Shown here: piece after piece, positions 26,428 through 36,111 of the stretch
How positions within the stretch are numbered: the first letter of the stretch is position 1
Layout of the letters: every line of letters starts with the position of its first letter
Source of the DNA: Leifsonia poae
GTDB taxonomy: Bacteria; Actinomycetota; Actinomycetes; Actinomycetales; Microbacteriaceae
DNA: 64,000 bases
NCBI RefSeq assembly: GCF_020009625.1
Contig: NZ_JAIHLP010000002.1
Coordinates: 2,480,001-2,544,000 of the forward strand
Direction of reading: 5' to 3'
The notes under the pieces: model-generated
Seen by the model: the letters and a program-made list of their open reading frames with translations, nothing else
Databases searched by the model: none
What the model was told of the DNA's origin: nothing
Made by a program: the position numbers and the translations under genes

Positions 26428-27681
26428 ATGACCCACCGCCCCACTGTCGCCCTCGTGGGCACTCTCGACACCAAAGGCGTCGAGTATCAATGGATCGCCG
26501 AGCAGGTGGAGCGGCACGGTGTCGCCGTCCACATCGTCGACGCGGGCATCCGCGAACCGCACGGCTTCGACCGGTCCATTGACACCGATCAGGATGCTGT
26601 CGCCGAGGCGGCGGGCACCACCATCGACGCGCTACGGTCGGCCGACGACCGGGGTGCAGCCGTCACGGCGGCCGGCGAGGGAACGGCTGAGGTTCTTGCC
26701 GCGCTGCACGCAGCGGGCGGGCTCGACGGGGTGCTCGCGGTCGGCGGGTCCGGCGGATCGTCCATCGCCGCCCGCGCCGTACGCGATATGCCGATCGGGC
26801 TGCCCAAACTCATCGTCTCCACCATGGCCTCCGGCGATGTGTCGCCGTACGTGGGGGCGAGCGACGTGACCCTCATGTACAGCGTCGTCGACATCGCCGG
26901 TATCAATCAGCTCTCGCGCGCGGTGCTCGGCAATGCGGCAGCCGCCATCGCCGCCATGGCCGTCGAGCACAGCACCCGCCGGTCGGCCGAAACGCCCGAC
27001 GACCGACCGCTGATCGCCGCTTCGATGTTCGGGGTGACGACCCCGGCCGTGGATGCCGCCCGCGAGCGTCTCGACGACCTCGGGTACGAGGTGCTCGTCT
27101 TCCACGCCACCGGTTCCGGCGGCCAGGCTCTCGAGTCGCTTGCACGGTCGGGGATGCTCGCGGGCGTGCTCGATCTGACCACGACCGAGCTGGCCGACGA
27201 CCTCGTCGGGGGAGTGCTGAGCGCCGGGCCGGAGCGGCTCACCGCCGCGGGGGCATCCTCGGTGCCGCAGGTCGTGAGCCTCGGTGCGCTCGACATGGTC
27301 AATTTCGGACCGCGCGAAAGCGTGCCCGCCGCGTTCGAGGGTCGCGACTTCTTCGTGCACAACCCGACCGTGACGCTCATGCGCACGACGGCGGACGAGT
27401 CGGCCGAGCTCGGCCGCCGTGTGGCGGCGAAGCTGGCGGCGGCAGCGGCGCCAACGGTGCTGATGCTTCCGCGCGGTGGGGTCTCCGCGCTCGACGCCCC
27501 CGGCCAGCCGTTCGCAGACGCGGAGGCCGACCGGGCGCTGTTCGCGGCGGTCACCGACGGGGTGGCCGGTTCGTCCGTCACCACGATCGACCTTCCCGAC
27601 CACATCAACGATGCGTCGTTCGCGGTACGGGCGGCCGACGAACTGCACACCCTGATCACCGCCCAGAGAAAGAGGAACTGA
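26428..27681 (+). CDS. Tm-1-like ATP-binding domain protein (UPF0261)
   Basis: 417 residues. N-terminal [21 protein letters not shown] is the family's opening motif; [20 protein letters not shown] and [28 protein letters not shown] follow in order. Equivalent to the N-terminal half of the plant virus-resistance protein Tm-1, whose structure binds ATP. The bacterial enzyme activity is not established. GAGGAGGAG lies seven bases before ATG 26428. The next gene, two bases downstream, encodes the other half of plant and fungal Tm-1, so the pair likely acts as one complex, here inside a carbohydrate regulon. Confidence 0.88.
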   Translation: MTHRPTVALVGTLDTKGVEYQWIAEQVERHGVAVHIVDAGIREPHGFDRSIDTDQDAVAEAAGTTIDALRSADDRGAAVTAAGEGTAEVLAALHAAGGLDGVLAVGGSGGSSIAARAVRDMPIGLPKLIVSTMASGDVSPYVGASDVTLMYSVVDIAGINQLSRAVLGNAAAAIAAMAVEHSTRRSAETPDDRPLIAASMFGVTTPAVDAARERLDDLGYEVLVFHATGSGGQALESLARSGMLAGVLDLTTTELADDLVGGVLSAGPERLTAAGASSVPQVVSLGALDMVNFGPRESVPAAFEGRDFFVHNPTVTLMRTTADESAELGRRVAAKLAAAAAPTVLMLPRGGVSALDAPGQPFADAEADRALFAAVTDGVAGSSVTTIDLPDHINDASFAVRAADELHTLITAQRKRN

Positions 27682-27683
27682 CC

Positions 27684-28508
27684 ATGGAGCGATCCGTCGC
27701 CCTCGACCGCCTCCGTGCCACCTCCGCGGCCGGACGGGCCATCATCGGCGCCGGCGCCGGAACCGGCATCTCGGCCAAATCGGCCGAGGCCGGCGGCGTC
27801 GACCTGATCATCATCTACAACTCGGGGCGCTACCGCATGGCCGGCCGCGGCTCGCTGAGCGGGCTGCTCGCCTACGGCGACGCCAATCAGGTCGTCGTCG
27901 AGATGAGTCGCGAAGTGCTGCCGATCGTGCGCGACACTCCCGTGCTGGCCGGCGTCAACGGCACCGACCCGTTCCGGCTGCTCGGCCCATTCCTCGACGA
28001 CCTCAAGCGGATGGGTTTCACCGGGGTGCAGAACTTCCCGACGGTCGGGCTCTTCGACGGCGTATTCCGGCAGAACCTGGAAGAGACGGGGATGGGCTAC
28101 GACCTCGAGGTCGAGATGATCCGCCTGGCCGCTGAGCGCGACCTCCTCACCGCGCCGTATGTGTTCGACGTCGAGTCGACGATCGCCATGACCGAGGCCG
28201 GCGCCGATGTGCTGGTCCCGCATATGGGTCTCACCACGGCGGGGACCATCGGTGCGCACACCGCGCTCACCCTGGAGGAGTCCGCCGCCCGCGTGCAGGA
28301 GATGCGGGATGCCGCGGTGAAGGTCAATCCCGACGTCATCGTGCTCTGCCACGGCGGACCGATCGCCGAGCCGGAGGACGCCGCCTACATCCTCGGGCAC
28401 ACGACAGGAGTCGCCGGGTTCTTCGGCGCCTCCTCTGCCGAGCGTCTGCCCACCGAACGTGCCATCAAGAAGCAGATCGAGGACTTCAAAGCGATCCCCA
28501 CCGCCTGA
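27684..28508 (+). CDS. Phosphoenolpyruvate hydrolase-family TIM-barrel protein
   Basis: 274 residues, PF09370 family. [36 protein letters not shown] at the N-terminus and [18 protein letters not shown] near the C-terminus are characteristic. An aldolase/isomerase-type barrel, corresponding to the C-terminal domain of Tm-1. Reaction unknown; the family name rests on a distant relationship to PEP-utilising barrels. Two bases after the Tm-1-like stop, with an AGAGGAAC Shine-Dalgarno inside the end of that gene, so the two are made together. Followed by two cupin genes. Confidence 0.87.
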   Translation: MERSVALDRLRATSAAGRAIIGAGAGTGISAKSAEAGGVDLIIIYNSGRYRMAGRGSLSGLLAYGDANQVVVEMSREVLPIVRDTPVLAGVNGTDPFRLLGPFLDDLKRMGFTGVQNFPTVGLFDGVFRQNLEETGMGYDLEVEMIRLAAERDLLTAPYVFDVESTIAMTEAGADVLVPHMGLTTAGTIGAHTALTLEESAARVQEMRDAAVKVNPDVIVLCHGGPIAEPEDAAYILGHTTGVAGFFGASSAERLPTERAIKKQIEDFKAIPTA

Positions 28509-28543
28509 GACCCGCCGAACGACAACCGAAACCAGGAGCAATC

Positions 28544-28984
28544 ATGACCATCGCATCCGCTACCGCCCAGTCGGGCCGCCGCCCCGACGAGGTCCCCACC
28601 CGCGTCTTCGATTGGGGCACCATCAAGTGGCTCGTCACCCCGCATCTCGACGGCGACGTCGGCCTCACCACCGGCGAGGTGATCGTCTACCCAGGCAAGG
28701 GCCACGACCCGCACACCCACCCGGGCGAGGAGGAGGTCATCTACGTGGTCTCGGGCGAGGGCCTGCAGACCGTCGGCGACGGCGAAGCGTTCCCCATCCG
28801 CGAAGGGGACGCGCTGCACATCCCGAAGGGCACGGTCCACTCCACCTACAACACCACGTGGCGTCCGTTGCGGCTCGTCGTCGTCTACACTCCGGGTGGC
28901 GGGGAGACCGGGCTCGACGGCCTGCCCGACGCCCGCATCCTCGAGCCCGGCGTCGTGCCGACCTGGGCTCAGGACAGGAGCTGA
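28544..28984 (+). CDS. Cupin-domain protein (first of two)
   Basis: 146 residues, one conserved cupin barrel. The metal motif is HTHPGEEEVIYVVSGEG, followed by the second motif GDALHIPKGTVHSTYN, giving the usual His/His/Glu/His set. AGGAGCA stands six bases before ATG 28544. Sugar-metabolism cupins of this size are often isomerases or lyases of keto-sugars and uronates, or sensors. The stop is followed by the next cupin start within five bases, so the two are probably partners. Confidence 0.85.
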   Translation: MTIASATAQSGRRPDEVPTRVFDWGTIKWLVTPHLDGDVGLTTGEVIVYPGKGHDPHTHPGEEEVIYVVSGEGLQTVGDGEAFPIREGDALHIPKGTVHSTYNTTWRPLRLVVVYTPGGGETGLDGLPDARILEPGVVPTWAQDRS

Positions 28985-28988
28985 CCCG

Positions 28989-29381
28989 GTGCCCGTCTTC
29001 CGCCCCGGATCCTGGCTCAACCCGGAAAGCCGCCCAGACGGATGCGGCACCGCGACGGCGGGTCGCTTCGCCGTCCCGCTGGCCGGCGGCCGTTTCGACC
29101 GGCACTTTCACGACGACGACGAGTTGTGGTTCTTCACCGCGGGCAAGGCGAAGATCCTCCTCGATGGGTCCGAGCAGTACGTGCAGGCCGGCGACATCGT
29201 TCTCTCGCCCGCGGGCGCCCCGCACGACATCGTTGAGGTCTACGAGGAGGTGCGCGGCTTCTTCAGCGAGACCGGGCACCCCGTCGGCGGCCGGGTGGGG
29301 CATCTGCACACCTCCGAGGAGGATGCGGCCGGGCACGTCGTGCCGGCGCGTCCGCTTCCCGCCGACTTCCCTAGTCTCTGA
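28989..29381 (+). CDS. Cupin-domain protein (second of two)
   Basis: 130 residues. Cupin motif 1 is HFHDDDELWFFTAGKAKI and motif 2 is GDIVLSPAGAPHDIVEVYEE. GTG 28989 was chosen: it begins directly after the preceding stop and has AGGAG about ten bases upstream. Adjacent to a first cupin of different sequence; paired single-domain cupins may form a heteromeric bicupin. Substrate unknown. Confidence 0.82.
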   Translation: MPVFRPGSWLNPESRPDGCGTATAGRFAVPLAGGRFDRHFHDDDELWFFTAGKAKILLDGSEQYVQAGDIVLSPAGAPHDIVEVYEEVRGFFSETGHPVGGRVGHLHTSEEDAAGHVVPARPLPADFPSL

Positions 29382-29426
29382 GTGAGTGCCCTTTCCCCGC
29401 CCACCCCGACTCCAGGAGGAGCCGCC

Positions 29427-30272
29427 ATGAGAATCGCCGTCACCGGAAGCAGCGGAAAGCTGGGTTCGGCCACCGTGGAGCGTCTTCGCTCCGAGGGGCA
29501 CGAGGTGGTCGGGTTCGACCTCGCGGGAGCCCCGGGTGCCGGCTTCACGCGGGTCGATCTGCTCGACTACGGTCAGACGCTCGACGCGATGCTCGGTGTG
29601 ACCGCCCGGCACGCCGGCCTCGACGCGGTCGTGCACCTCGCGGCGATCCCGGTCAACGGGCTCGTCCCGGATGCGACGACCTTCCACAACAACATGACGG
29701 TGTCGTTCAACGTGCTGTTCGCCGCGTTCCGGGCCGGAGTGCGCACCCTCGTCACAGCCTCCAGCATCACGGCGATGGGGTTCCCGTTCGAAACCCCTCC
29801 GCCGTCGCTGCCGGTGGACGAGGAGTACACCTCGGCGAACAACACCTACGGCCTCGTCAAGGTGATGGAGGAGGCGATGATCGGCCAGCTGGTCGGCTGG
29901 GACGACCGGATGAGCGTGACTGCCCTGCGGTTCACCAACGTCGTGGCGCCGGGCGAGTACGCGACCTTCGCCCGCGCCGGCGAACCGGACTACCGGCGCG
30001 ACCTGATCGGCTCATACGTCGATTCGCGCGACGGTGCGCTGGCCGTCTCGCTCGCCCTGGCAGCGTCCGAGCCCGGCTTCGAGCTTTACACGATCGCGGC
30101 GCCGGACTCCGGTCTCGCGATCCCGTCGTCCCGGCTCGCCGAGCTGTGGTTCCCGGGCGTTCCGGTGCGGGGCGTGCTGGGCGAGCACGAATCTCTGCTG
30201 TCGACGCGCAAGGCGCAGGAGGGTCTCGGCTTCCGCGCCGAGCATCTCTGGCGCGACGAATACCGGAGCTGA
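29427..30272 (+). CDS. NAD-dependent epimerase/dehydratase (extended SDR)
   Basis: 281 residues. NAD motif AVTGSSGKLGSATV; active-site serine in TASSITAMG and Tyr-x-x-x-Lys in NNTYGLVKVME. CAGGAGGAG six bases before ATG 29427 decides the start; the upstream in-frame Met was rejected. Resembles UDP-hexose epimerases and uronate dehydrogenases, so either sugar epimerisation or oxidation is possible. Last gene of the Tm-1-like operon, followed by a strong hairpin. Confidence 0.87.
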   Translation: MRIAVTGSSGKLGSATVERLRSEGHEVVGFDLAGAPGAGFTRVDLLDYGQTLDAMLGVTARHAGLDAVVHLAAIPVNGLVPDATTFHNNMTVSFNVLFAAFRAGVRTLVTASSITAMGFPFETPPPSLPVDEEYTSANNTYGLVKVMEEAMIGQLVGWDDRMSVTALRFTNVVAPGEYATFARAGEPDYRRDLIGSYVDSRDGALAVSLALAASEPGFELYTIAAPDSGLAIPSSRLAELWFPGVPVRGVLGEHESLLSTRKAQEGLGFRAEHLWRDEYRS

Positions 30273-30278
30273 GCGCGC

Positions 30279-30309
30279 GGAGCCGGCCGCCGCAGGGCGG
30301 GCCGGCTCC
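30279..30309. terminator. Strong bidirectional hairpin terminator
   Basis: GGAGCCGGCC (30279-30288) pairs perfectly with GGCCGGCTCC (30300-30309) around an 11-base loop. It sits between the convergent epimerase and beta-galactosidase genes. Confidence 0.75.
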
Positions 30310-30315
30310 GGCGGC

Positions 30316-30347
30316 GTCAGCGTTCGGCGGTGTCAGCGTTCGGCGGT
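30316..30347. repeat. 16-bp tandem duplication at the beta-galactosidase 3' end
   Basis: GTCAGCGTTCGGCGGT occurs twice in a row. The right copy encodes the last residues and stop (TAER-stop) of the beta-galactosidase; the left copy lies just past the stop. Confidence 0.85.
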
Positions 30348-33332
30348 GAAGGTCAGCCGCAGGGTCGCCGGTTCCGACGGAACCCGGTACCGCTCGGGCA
30401 GGGCCGGACCGCAGGACGACGAACCGAGCCCCTGTTGGCGCACGTCCAGGTTCAGCCAGACGCTGCCGGAGTCGCTCAGATCGTGAGGGTGGCGCGCGTT
30501 CTCGAGGGCCTCCGACGTCCACCGGCGCGCGGTGAAGTCGAACAGGGAGATCTCGGGATCGGTGGCCGCGATCCGCAGGGTCGGAAGGCCTGGTCCGAGG
30601 ATGCGCAGCCACCTCGTCTCCACGTGGTTGCCGTTCTCCTCGGGCACCGGGTATGGCACCTGGAAGCTGTCGATGCTGGCGGCGAAGCGCCCGATCCGTG
30701 CCGCGGCCATGCTGTCGACATAGGACTCTCCCGGACCCCGCCCGAACCATTCGACCCGGTCGTAGCCGCCGGGCAGGGCCAGGCGCAGGCCGAGCCGCGG
30801 GGGTGTCACGTCGTAGTGGCCGTGCGGGGTGTCGCTCCACCGTCCCGTGAAGGCGAAGTCGGCGGTGAGGTCGATCCGGGCGTCACCGACGGTCCAGGTC
30901 TGCTCCCAGAGAACCGCGAGGGTCTGGGTCGCGGGGCCGCTGCGCCCTCGAACGACGGTGGTCGGCCCGACGGTCGCACGGGCATCGGTGCGGTGCGTGA
31001 AACGGTCGAGTCCGACGGCCTTGCCGTCGGCGGCCATCGTGTTGCTTGAGCCCTGGCCGCGGTCGTTCTCGGTCGGGGCGCGCCAGACATCGACGGTCGG
31101 GCCGGCGATCCCGACCCCGAACAGGGAGCCGAGGGCGCCGGTGAGCGGGTCGAAGACGGGCTCGGGACGCACCGGGTCGCCGACCTCCTCACTGCGCGCT
31201 GCGGGACCTGCGGACGCGGGTGCGCTCCCGACGGTTTCCCAGCGCGCCTGGCCGACCGCCACTTCATGCCCGCGCGGAGCCCAGTCGGTGGCGTCGGCGA
31301 GTGCCGCCGTGACGGTGAGCCAGACCTCACCGTCGGCCGCCTCGACAGGGGGGACATCGTCGAGAACGATCTGCACGCCGGAGCGGGGGCCGACCGCCGG
31401 CACGTCGATGGGGCCTTCGGCGATGGGGAGCCCGTCGACGTCGAGACGCCAGCCGAACACCAGAGCGGAGAGGTCGGCGAAGTCGTGCTTGTTGACGATC
31501 CGCACGGTTCCGCTCGCCGCATCCGGTTCGAGTGCGACCGGCGCGATCGCCGCGGCGAGCTCGAAGTAGGCCGGAGACGGGGTGCGGTCGCTGAAGAGCA
31601 CGCCGTCGAGGCAGTACCTCCCGCCGTTCGGACGGAAGGCGATGTCGCCGCCGTGGGCGGTGAACGGCCGGCCTGCGGCATCCCGCGCCGCGAACCCGTG
31701 GTCGATCCACTCCCAGACGAAGCCACCGCAGAACCGTTCGTGCGCCTCCAGGATGCGCTGATAGTCCACCAGCGACCCCGGGCCGTTCCCCATCGCGTGC
31801 GCGTACTCGACCAGCAGGAAGGGCAGCCCGCGCCGCCGCACATCGTCGGTCGATCCAGGTTCGACCCCCTCGGGCGTCGGCTCCTCACGGCGGCCGATCC
31901 GCTCGAGATCCTCGAGCGAGGGGTACATCAGGGAGTGGAAATCGGAGTCGGCGTAGGAGGGGTCGCGCTCGTAGAGCACCGGCCGTCCCGGGTCGGCGTC
32001 CCGGATCCACTGGCGGAGCTCCCGGAAGGTGTCGCCCGTCCAGCTCTCGTTCGCCATCGACCAGACCACAACGCTCGGTGAGTTCTTGTCGCGCTGCACC
32101 ATCCGCCGGATGCGATCGTGCAGCGCGTCGCGCCAGACCGGCTCCGCCGGCGGGTTGCCTTCCCATGCCGCGTAGATGAACCCGTGGGTCTCCAGATCGC
32201 ACTCTTCGACGACCCAGAGGCCGTACTCGTCGCAGAGGCGGAGAAACTCGGGGTGCGGCGGGTAGTGGCTGGTGCGCACCGCATTGATGTTCGCCCGCTT
32301 CATCAGCTCGATGTCGCGCACCATTGTCTCGCGGTCGAGCGACCGCCCGCGGTGCTCGTCGTGCTCGTGCCGGTTCACACCGCGGAAGAGGATCGGCGAC
32401 CCGTTGACGAGCAGCCTCCCGCCGTCGATCGTGACGGTGCGGAACCCGACGACGAGGTCGATGCGCTCGCCGCCGGCCGTCAGCGTTCCGCGGTAGAGCC
32501 GCGGCCGCTCGGCGCTCCACGGGTCGACCTCCGGCACCGCGATCGTCTCGCCGGTCGCCGCGCGGACGCCCAGCTCGGGGATCTCCACCATGCCCGGCCG
32601 GTCGGCATCGACCCGCAGGCGGCCCACCCCGGTCGTGTGGTCGTAGTCGGCGACGATGTTGAAGTCGTCGACGGCGTCGACGGGCCGTTCGATGAGCTCG
32701 ACATCGCGGAAGAGGCCGGGCAGCCACCACATGTCCTGGTCTTCGAGGTAGCTGCCGGCCGACCAGCGGTGGACGCGGACGGCGAGCACATTGCGGCCGG
32801 CTCGCAGCAGGTGGCCGACCGCGAACTCGACCGGCAAGCGGCTTCCGGTGAACCAGCCGAGCTCGACCCCGTTCAGCCAGACGGCTGCGCAGGAGTCGAC
32901 GCCCTGGAAGCGCAGCACCGTCGCACCCTCGCGTCGGTCGGCGACCTCGTCCGCCGGCAGCTCGAACTCGAGACGGTAGTCGCCCGTGGGGTTCTCGGTG
33001 GGTACGCGGGGCGGGTCGATCGGGAACGGGAAGGCGGTGTTCGTGTAGAGCGGGCCGGTGCCGTCCAGACGTGGCGCGGATACCCGGGGCTCATCGGCCC
33101 AGGGAACCGTGATGTCTTCGAGCACCCAGTGCGCGGGCACCCGGATGAGGTCCCAGGCCGCGTCGTCGTAGCCGTCCCGCTCGAAGCCGGGCCCGGTGCC
33201 GGCCGGGGTGGGCGAGAGCCGGAAGCGCCACCGGCCGTTGAGCGAGCGGAGGCGCGCGGTCGAGGTGGTCCACGGCCGCGGTGCTCTCGCGCCGGCGCTG
33301 CCGGCCGTCGACTCCCAGTAGCGGTCGAGCAT
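30333..33332 (-). CDS. Beta-galactosidase, glycoside hydrolase family 2 (LacZ-type)
   Basis: 999 residues, the normal size for five-domain LacZ-type enzymes. Sugar-binding domain at the N-terminus (SLNGRWRFRLSPTP), catalytic barrel with acid/base in WSMANESW (Glu about residue 428) and nucleophile in VWEWIDHG (about 540), and a C-terminal beta-sandwich. No signal peptide, so it acts on imported oligosaccharides. ATG 33332 overlaps the aldo/keto reductase stop (TGATG). Fourth gene after two permeases and the reductase in the minus-strand importer operon. Could hydrolyse galactosides or, as some GH2 members do, other beta-glycosides. Confidence 0.93.
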   Translation of the reverse strand: MLDRYWESTAGSAGARAPRPWTTSTARLRSLNGRWRFRLSPTPAGTGPGFERDGYDDAAWDLIRVPAHWVLEDITVPWADEPRVSAPRLDGTGPLYTNTAFPFPIDPPRVPTENPTGDYRLEFELPADEVADRREGATVLRFQGVDSCAAVWLNGVELGWFTGSRLPVEFAVGHLLRAGRNVLAVRVHRWSAGSYLEDQDMWWLPGLFRDVELIERPVDAVDDFNIVADYDHTTGVGRLRVDADRPGMVEIPELGVRAATGETIAVPEVDPWSAERPRLYRGTLTAGGERIDLVVGFRTVTIDGGRLLVNGSPILFRGVNRHEHDEHRGRSLDRETMVRDIELMKRANINAVRTSHYPPHPEFLRLCDEYGLWVVEECDLETHGFIYAAWEGNPPAEPVWRDALHDRIRRMVQRDKNSPSVVVWSMANESWTGDTFRELRQWIRDADPGRPVLYERDPSYADSDFHSLMYPSLEDLERIGRREEPTPEGVEPGSTDDVRRRGLPFLLVEYAHAMGNGPGSLVDYQRILEAHERFCGGFVWEWIDHGFAARDAAGRPFTAHGGDIAFRPNGGRYCLDGVLFSDRTPSPAYFELAAAIAPVALEPDAASGTVRIVNKHDFADLSALVFGWRLDVDGLPIAEGPIDVPAVGPRSGVQIVLDDVPPVEAADGEVWLTVTAALADATDWAPRGHEVAVGQARWETVGSAPASAGPAARSEEVGDPVRPEPVFDPLTGALGSLFGVGIAGPTVDVWRAPTENDRGQGSSNTMAADGKAVGLDRFTHRTDARATVGPTTVVRGRSGPATQTLAVLWEQTWTVGDARIDLTADFAFTGRWSDTPHGHYDVTPPRLGLRLALPGGYDRVEWFGRGPGESYVDSMAAARIGRFAASIDSFQVPYPVPEENGNHVETRWLRILGPGLPTLRIAATDPEISLFDFTARRWTSEALENARHPHDLSDSGSVWLNLDVRQQGLGSSSCGPALPERYRVPSEPATLRLTFTAER

Positions 33333-34231
33333 CAGTCGGTCGGTGAGGCCGGCGGCGTGCCCAGGCCGCTGAGCGCATCCCAGAGGCCGGCGGGAACGGT
33401 GGTCGCGGCGAGCTCGGCGAGACCGGTCAGGCGCTCGGTCGTCGAGACCCCGACGACGGTCGAGTGGATGCGGGGCTCGGCCAGCGAGAACTGCAGCGCC
33501 ACCGCAGGAACCGGCACCTGCCAGTGGGAGCAGACTTCTCCGAGCCGGTCGATGTACGCGAGGAGCTCCGGTGACGCCGGGCGGTAGCCGTAGGTGGCGC
33601 CCCGGTGCGACGACCCGGCAAGGATGCCGCCGCCGAACGGTGCCGCGTTGAAGACCGCCATGCCGCGTTCGGTGGCCAGGGTCAGGACGGTCTCGGCCGT
33701 GCGGTCGACAAGGGTGTACCGGTTGTGGGTGAGGACGGCGTCGAACGCATCCGTGCGCACATAGTCCTCGACGAGACCGCGCGGGCCCGCTGCGATTCCG
33801 ACGGCGTCGATGACGCCCTCCTCGCGCAGCCGGACCAGTGCTTCGACCGCGCCGCCGGGGGCCATGGCCTCGGCCACGGTGATCGTGTATGGGTCGTGCA
33901 GGTGGAGCACCGGAAAGCGATCGACCCCCAGCCGGGTGATCGATTCGTCGACCGACCGACGCACTCGGTCGCCGTCGAACCGTCCCGTGACGGGGTCCTG
34001 ATCGACCTTGGTGAACAGCGACAGCCCGGGCTCGAGACCACCGGCGCGCGCGATCGCCCCGCCGAGGAGTTGCTCGCTCCGCCCGCCGGCGTAGGCGTTC
34101 GAGGTGTCGATCTGGGCGAGCGGCGAGGCGACGATGGCGTCGGCGAGAGCTGCATCCGCACCCTCGCGCTTGCCGAGGCCGCTCGTCCCGATCGTGATGG
34201 GTCGCACCGTGAGGCGGTCGAACACTCTCAC
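33332..34231 (-). CDS. Aldo/keto reductase (aldose 1-dehydrogenase-like)
   Basis: 299 residues, AKR barrel. Catalytic tetrad: Asp and Tyr in QIDTSNAYAGG, Lys in LFTKVDQD, His in LHLHDPYT. The arrangement is closest to the D-threo-aldose/L-fucose 1-dehydrogenases that oxidise free sugars to lactones. GTG 34231 overlaps the permease stop (GTGA), and its own stop overlaps the beta-galactosidase start, so the genes are tightly coupled. A sugar freed by the glycosidase could be oxidised here, and the lactone opened by the SMP-30 protein at 38803; this route is inferred. Confidence 0.88.
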   Translation of the reverse strand: MRVFDRLTVRPITIGTSGLGKREGADAALADAIVASPLAQIDTSNAYAGGRSEQLLGGAIARAGGLEPGLSLFTKVDQDPVTGRFDGDRVRRSVDESITRLGVDRFPVLHLHDPYTITVAEAMAPGGAVEALVRLREEGVIDAVGIAAGPRGLVEDYVRTDAFDAVLTHNRYTLVDRTAETVLTLATERGMAVFNAAPFGGGILAGSSHRGATYGYRPASPELLAYIDRLGEVCSHWQVPVPAVALQFSLAEPRIHSTVVGVSTTERLTGLAELAATTVPAGLWDALSGLGTPPASPTD

Positions 34232-35138
34232 CCCTTCACCGAGCCGGCCGCGAGACCGGCCATGATCTGCTTGTTCAGGAAGAGGTACAGCACACCGATC
34301 CCCAGCACATTGATGCTGATGGCGGCGAAGAGCGGACCGTACTGCGTCGACCCGTATTGGTCGCTGAAGTTCAGGAGGCCGACCTGCACCGTTTGCAACG
34401 AGTCGTTCGTCGTGAACGTCAGGGCGATCAGCAGGTCGTTCCAGACGCTGAAGAACTCGACGAGGGCGATCGTCACGATGGCGTTGCGCATCATGGGAAC
34501 GCCGATCAGCCAGAAGCTCTTCAGCATCCCGGCGCCGTCGATCGTCGCGGCCTCGAAGATCTCGCGCGGGATGGCGCGGAAGTACGCCGTCAGGAGGAAC
34601 ACCGTGAGGGGGAGGCCCATGACCGTGTACGTGATGATGAGCGGCCAGAGCGAGTTGGTGAGGCCGGTGCGGAAGTACACGGTGAACAGCGGAACGAGGA
34701 TCATCTGGCCCGGGATCATGATGCCGGCGACGAAGGCGAGAAGGATCGCACCGCGCCCGCGGAACACCATCACCTCGAGGGCGAACGCCGCGGCGACGCC
34801 GAGTGCGATCATCAGGGCGAGCGCCGGAACCGTCACGAGCACGCTGTTGAGCATGTTGTGCGCGAGGCTGCCGGTCGTCCAGGCCTGCACGTAGTTGGCG
34901 AAGTCGAAGTGCTGGGGAGAGCCCAGGTGGGTTGCGAGAAGAACTCGTTCTGCGTCTTGAAGGAGCCCATCACGAGCCAGAAGATCGGGTAGAGCTCCAC
35001 GATCACGAGCACGGTGAGCAGGATGCGCACGGGTAGTCTGCGCATCCCCCTGGTGAACCCGGAGGCCCGTCCGGGCGGCTTGCGGGCACCTGTCGTCGAC
35101 GGGAACCCGGTGGATACGGTTGCGGTGGTGACGACCAT
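34228..35138 (-). pseudogene. Carbohydrate ABC transporter permease, MalG type, frameshifted
   Basis: About 303 residues and six membrane segments if repaired. YPIFWLVMGSFKTQNEFF at the N-terminus and the EAA loop EIFEAATIDGAGMLKSFWLIGVP are clear. A break near 34914-34917 separates PTWALP from QHFDFANYVQAW; one C lost from a run of five explains it. Start ATG 35138, one base after the end of the partner permease. The importer would be dead if the shift were real, yet all other components are intact, so an error in the sequence is favoured. Confidence 0.85.
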
Positions 35139-35141
35139 GGC

Positions 35142-36026
35142 TCAGACCCTCGTGTTGTCGCGGCGTGCGGAGCGGAAGATGAACAGGGTGACGAGGAAGC
35201 ACATGATCGTCAGCACCAGGGCGATCGTGCTGCCGTACCCGTAGTCGGAGAACTGGAAGACCGTTCGATACATGTACAGGGTCAGCGGCGTCGTCGAGCT
35301 TCCCGGGCCGCCGTTGTTGAGGGCGAGCACGGTGTCGAACACTTTGAGCGTGTTGTTGATGCTGAAGATCACCGACGAGAGCAGCACCGGCAACGACAGC
35401 GGCACGACGATGTGGCGCACGAGTTTCCAGCCGGTCGCCCCTTCGAGGCGGGCCGACTCCAGGGTCTCCTCAGGGATGTCGAGGAGGCCCGCGTAGAGCA
35501 GTACGGCGAAGAATCCCATCGAGCGCCAGAGTTCCATGATGATGGCGACGATGAAGGTGCCGGTTCCGGTTGAGAACCAGTCGACCGACGGCATCCCGAA
35601 CGCCTGCAGCGCCGCGTTCACCGGTCCTTCCTGGGTTCCGGTCGCGAACAGGCTTTTGAACAGCAGCGCGACGGCCACCGTCGGCAGCACGGTCGGGAAG
35701 AACACGACGGTGCGGACGAACGTGGATGCTTTGCGCAGCACGAAAACGTAGAGCAGGGCGAGCAGGTAACCGAGAAGGATCTGGCCGACCGTGACGACGA
35801 CGGCGTATTGCACCGTGAACCACAGGGCGTTCAATGCCTGCGGATCGTGGAAGAAGCGGACGAAGTTGCTCACGCCCGCGAAGGTGAACCCGCTGAGCGG
35901 GTTACCGGTGAAGAAGGTCAGGCCGAGCGACCACGCCACCGGGACGAGCTTGATGAGCGTGTAGACGAGCAGGGCCGGCCCCAACAGGATGAGGATCGCC
36001 TTCTTGTCACCGAGGACGCTGTTCAC
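35142..36026 (-). CDS. Carbohydrate ABC transporter permease, MalF type
   Basis: 294 residues, six predicted membrane helices. The EAA loop is EETLESARLEGATGWKLVRHIVVP. First permease of the importer, downstream of the binding protein. Start GTG 36026. No ATPase gene is present in the operon, so a shared MsiK-like ATPase encoded elsewhere probably powers it, as is common in actinobacteria. Confidence 0.92.
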   Translation of the reverse strand: MNSVLGDKKAILILLGPALLVYTLIKLVPVAWSLGLTFFTGNPLSGFTFAGVSNFVRFFHDPQALNALWFTVQYAVVVTVGQILLGYLLALLYVFVLRKASTFVRTVVFFPTVLPTVAVALLFKSLFATGTQEGPVNAALQAFGMPSVDWFSTGTGTFIVAIIMELWRSMGFFAVLLYAGLLDIPEETLESARLEGATGWKLVRHIVVPLSLPVLLSSVIFSINNTLKVFDTVLALNNGGPGSSTTPLTLYMYRTVFQFSDYGYGSTIALVLTIMCFLVTLFIFRSARRDNTRV

Positions 36027-36111
36027 AGGGGTGCCTCACAGGGGTCGTGGGTGGTGGAGCGGGGTGCCGGCCGGTAGGCGGCCGGCACCCCTGTGCTTGA
36101 TCGGTTCCGGC

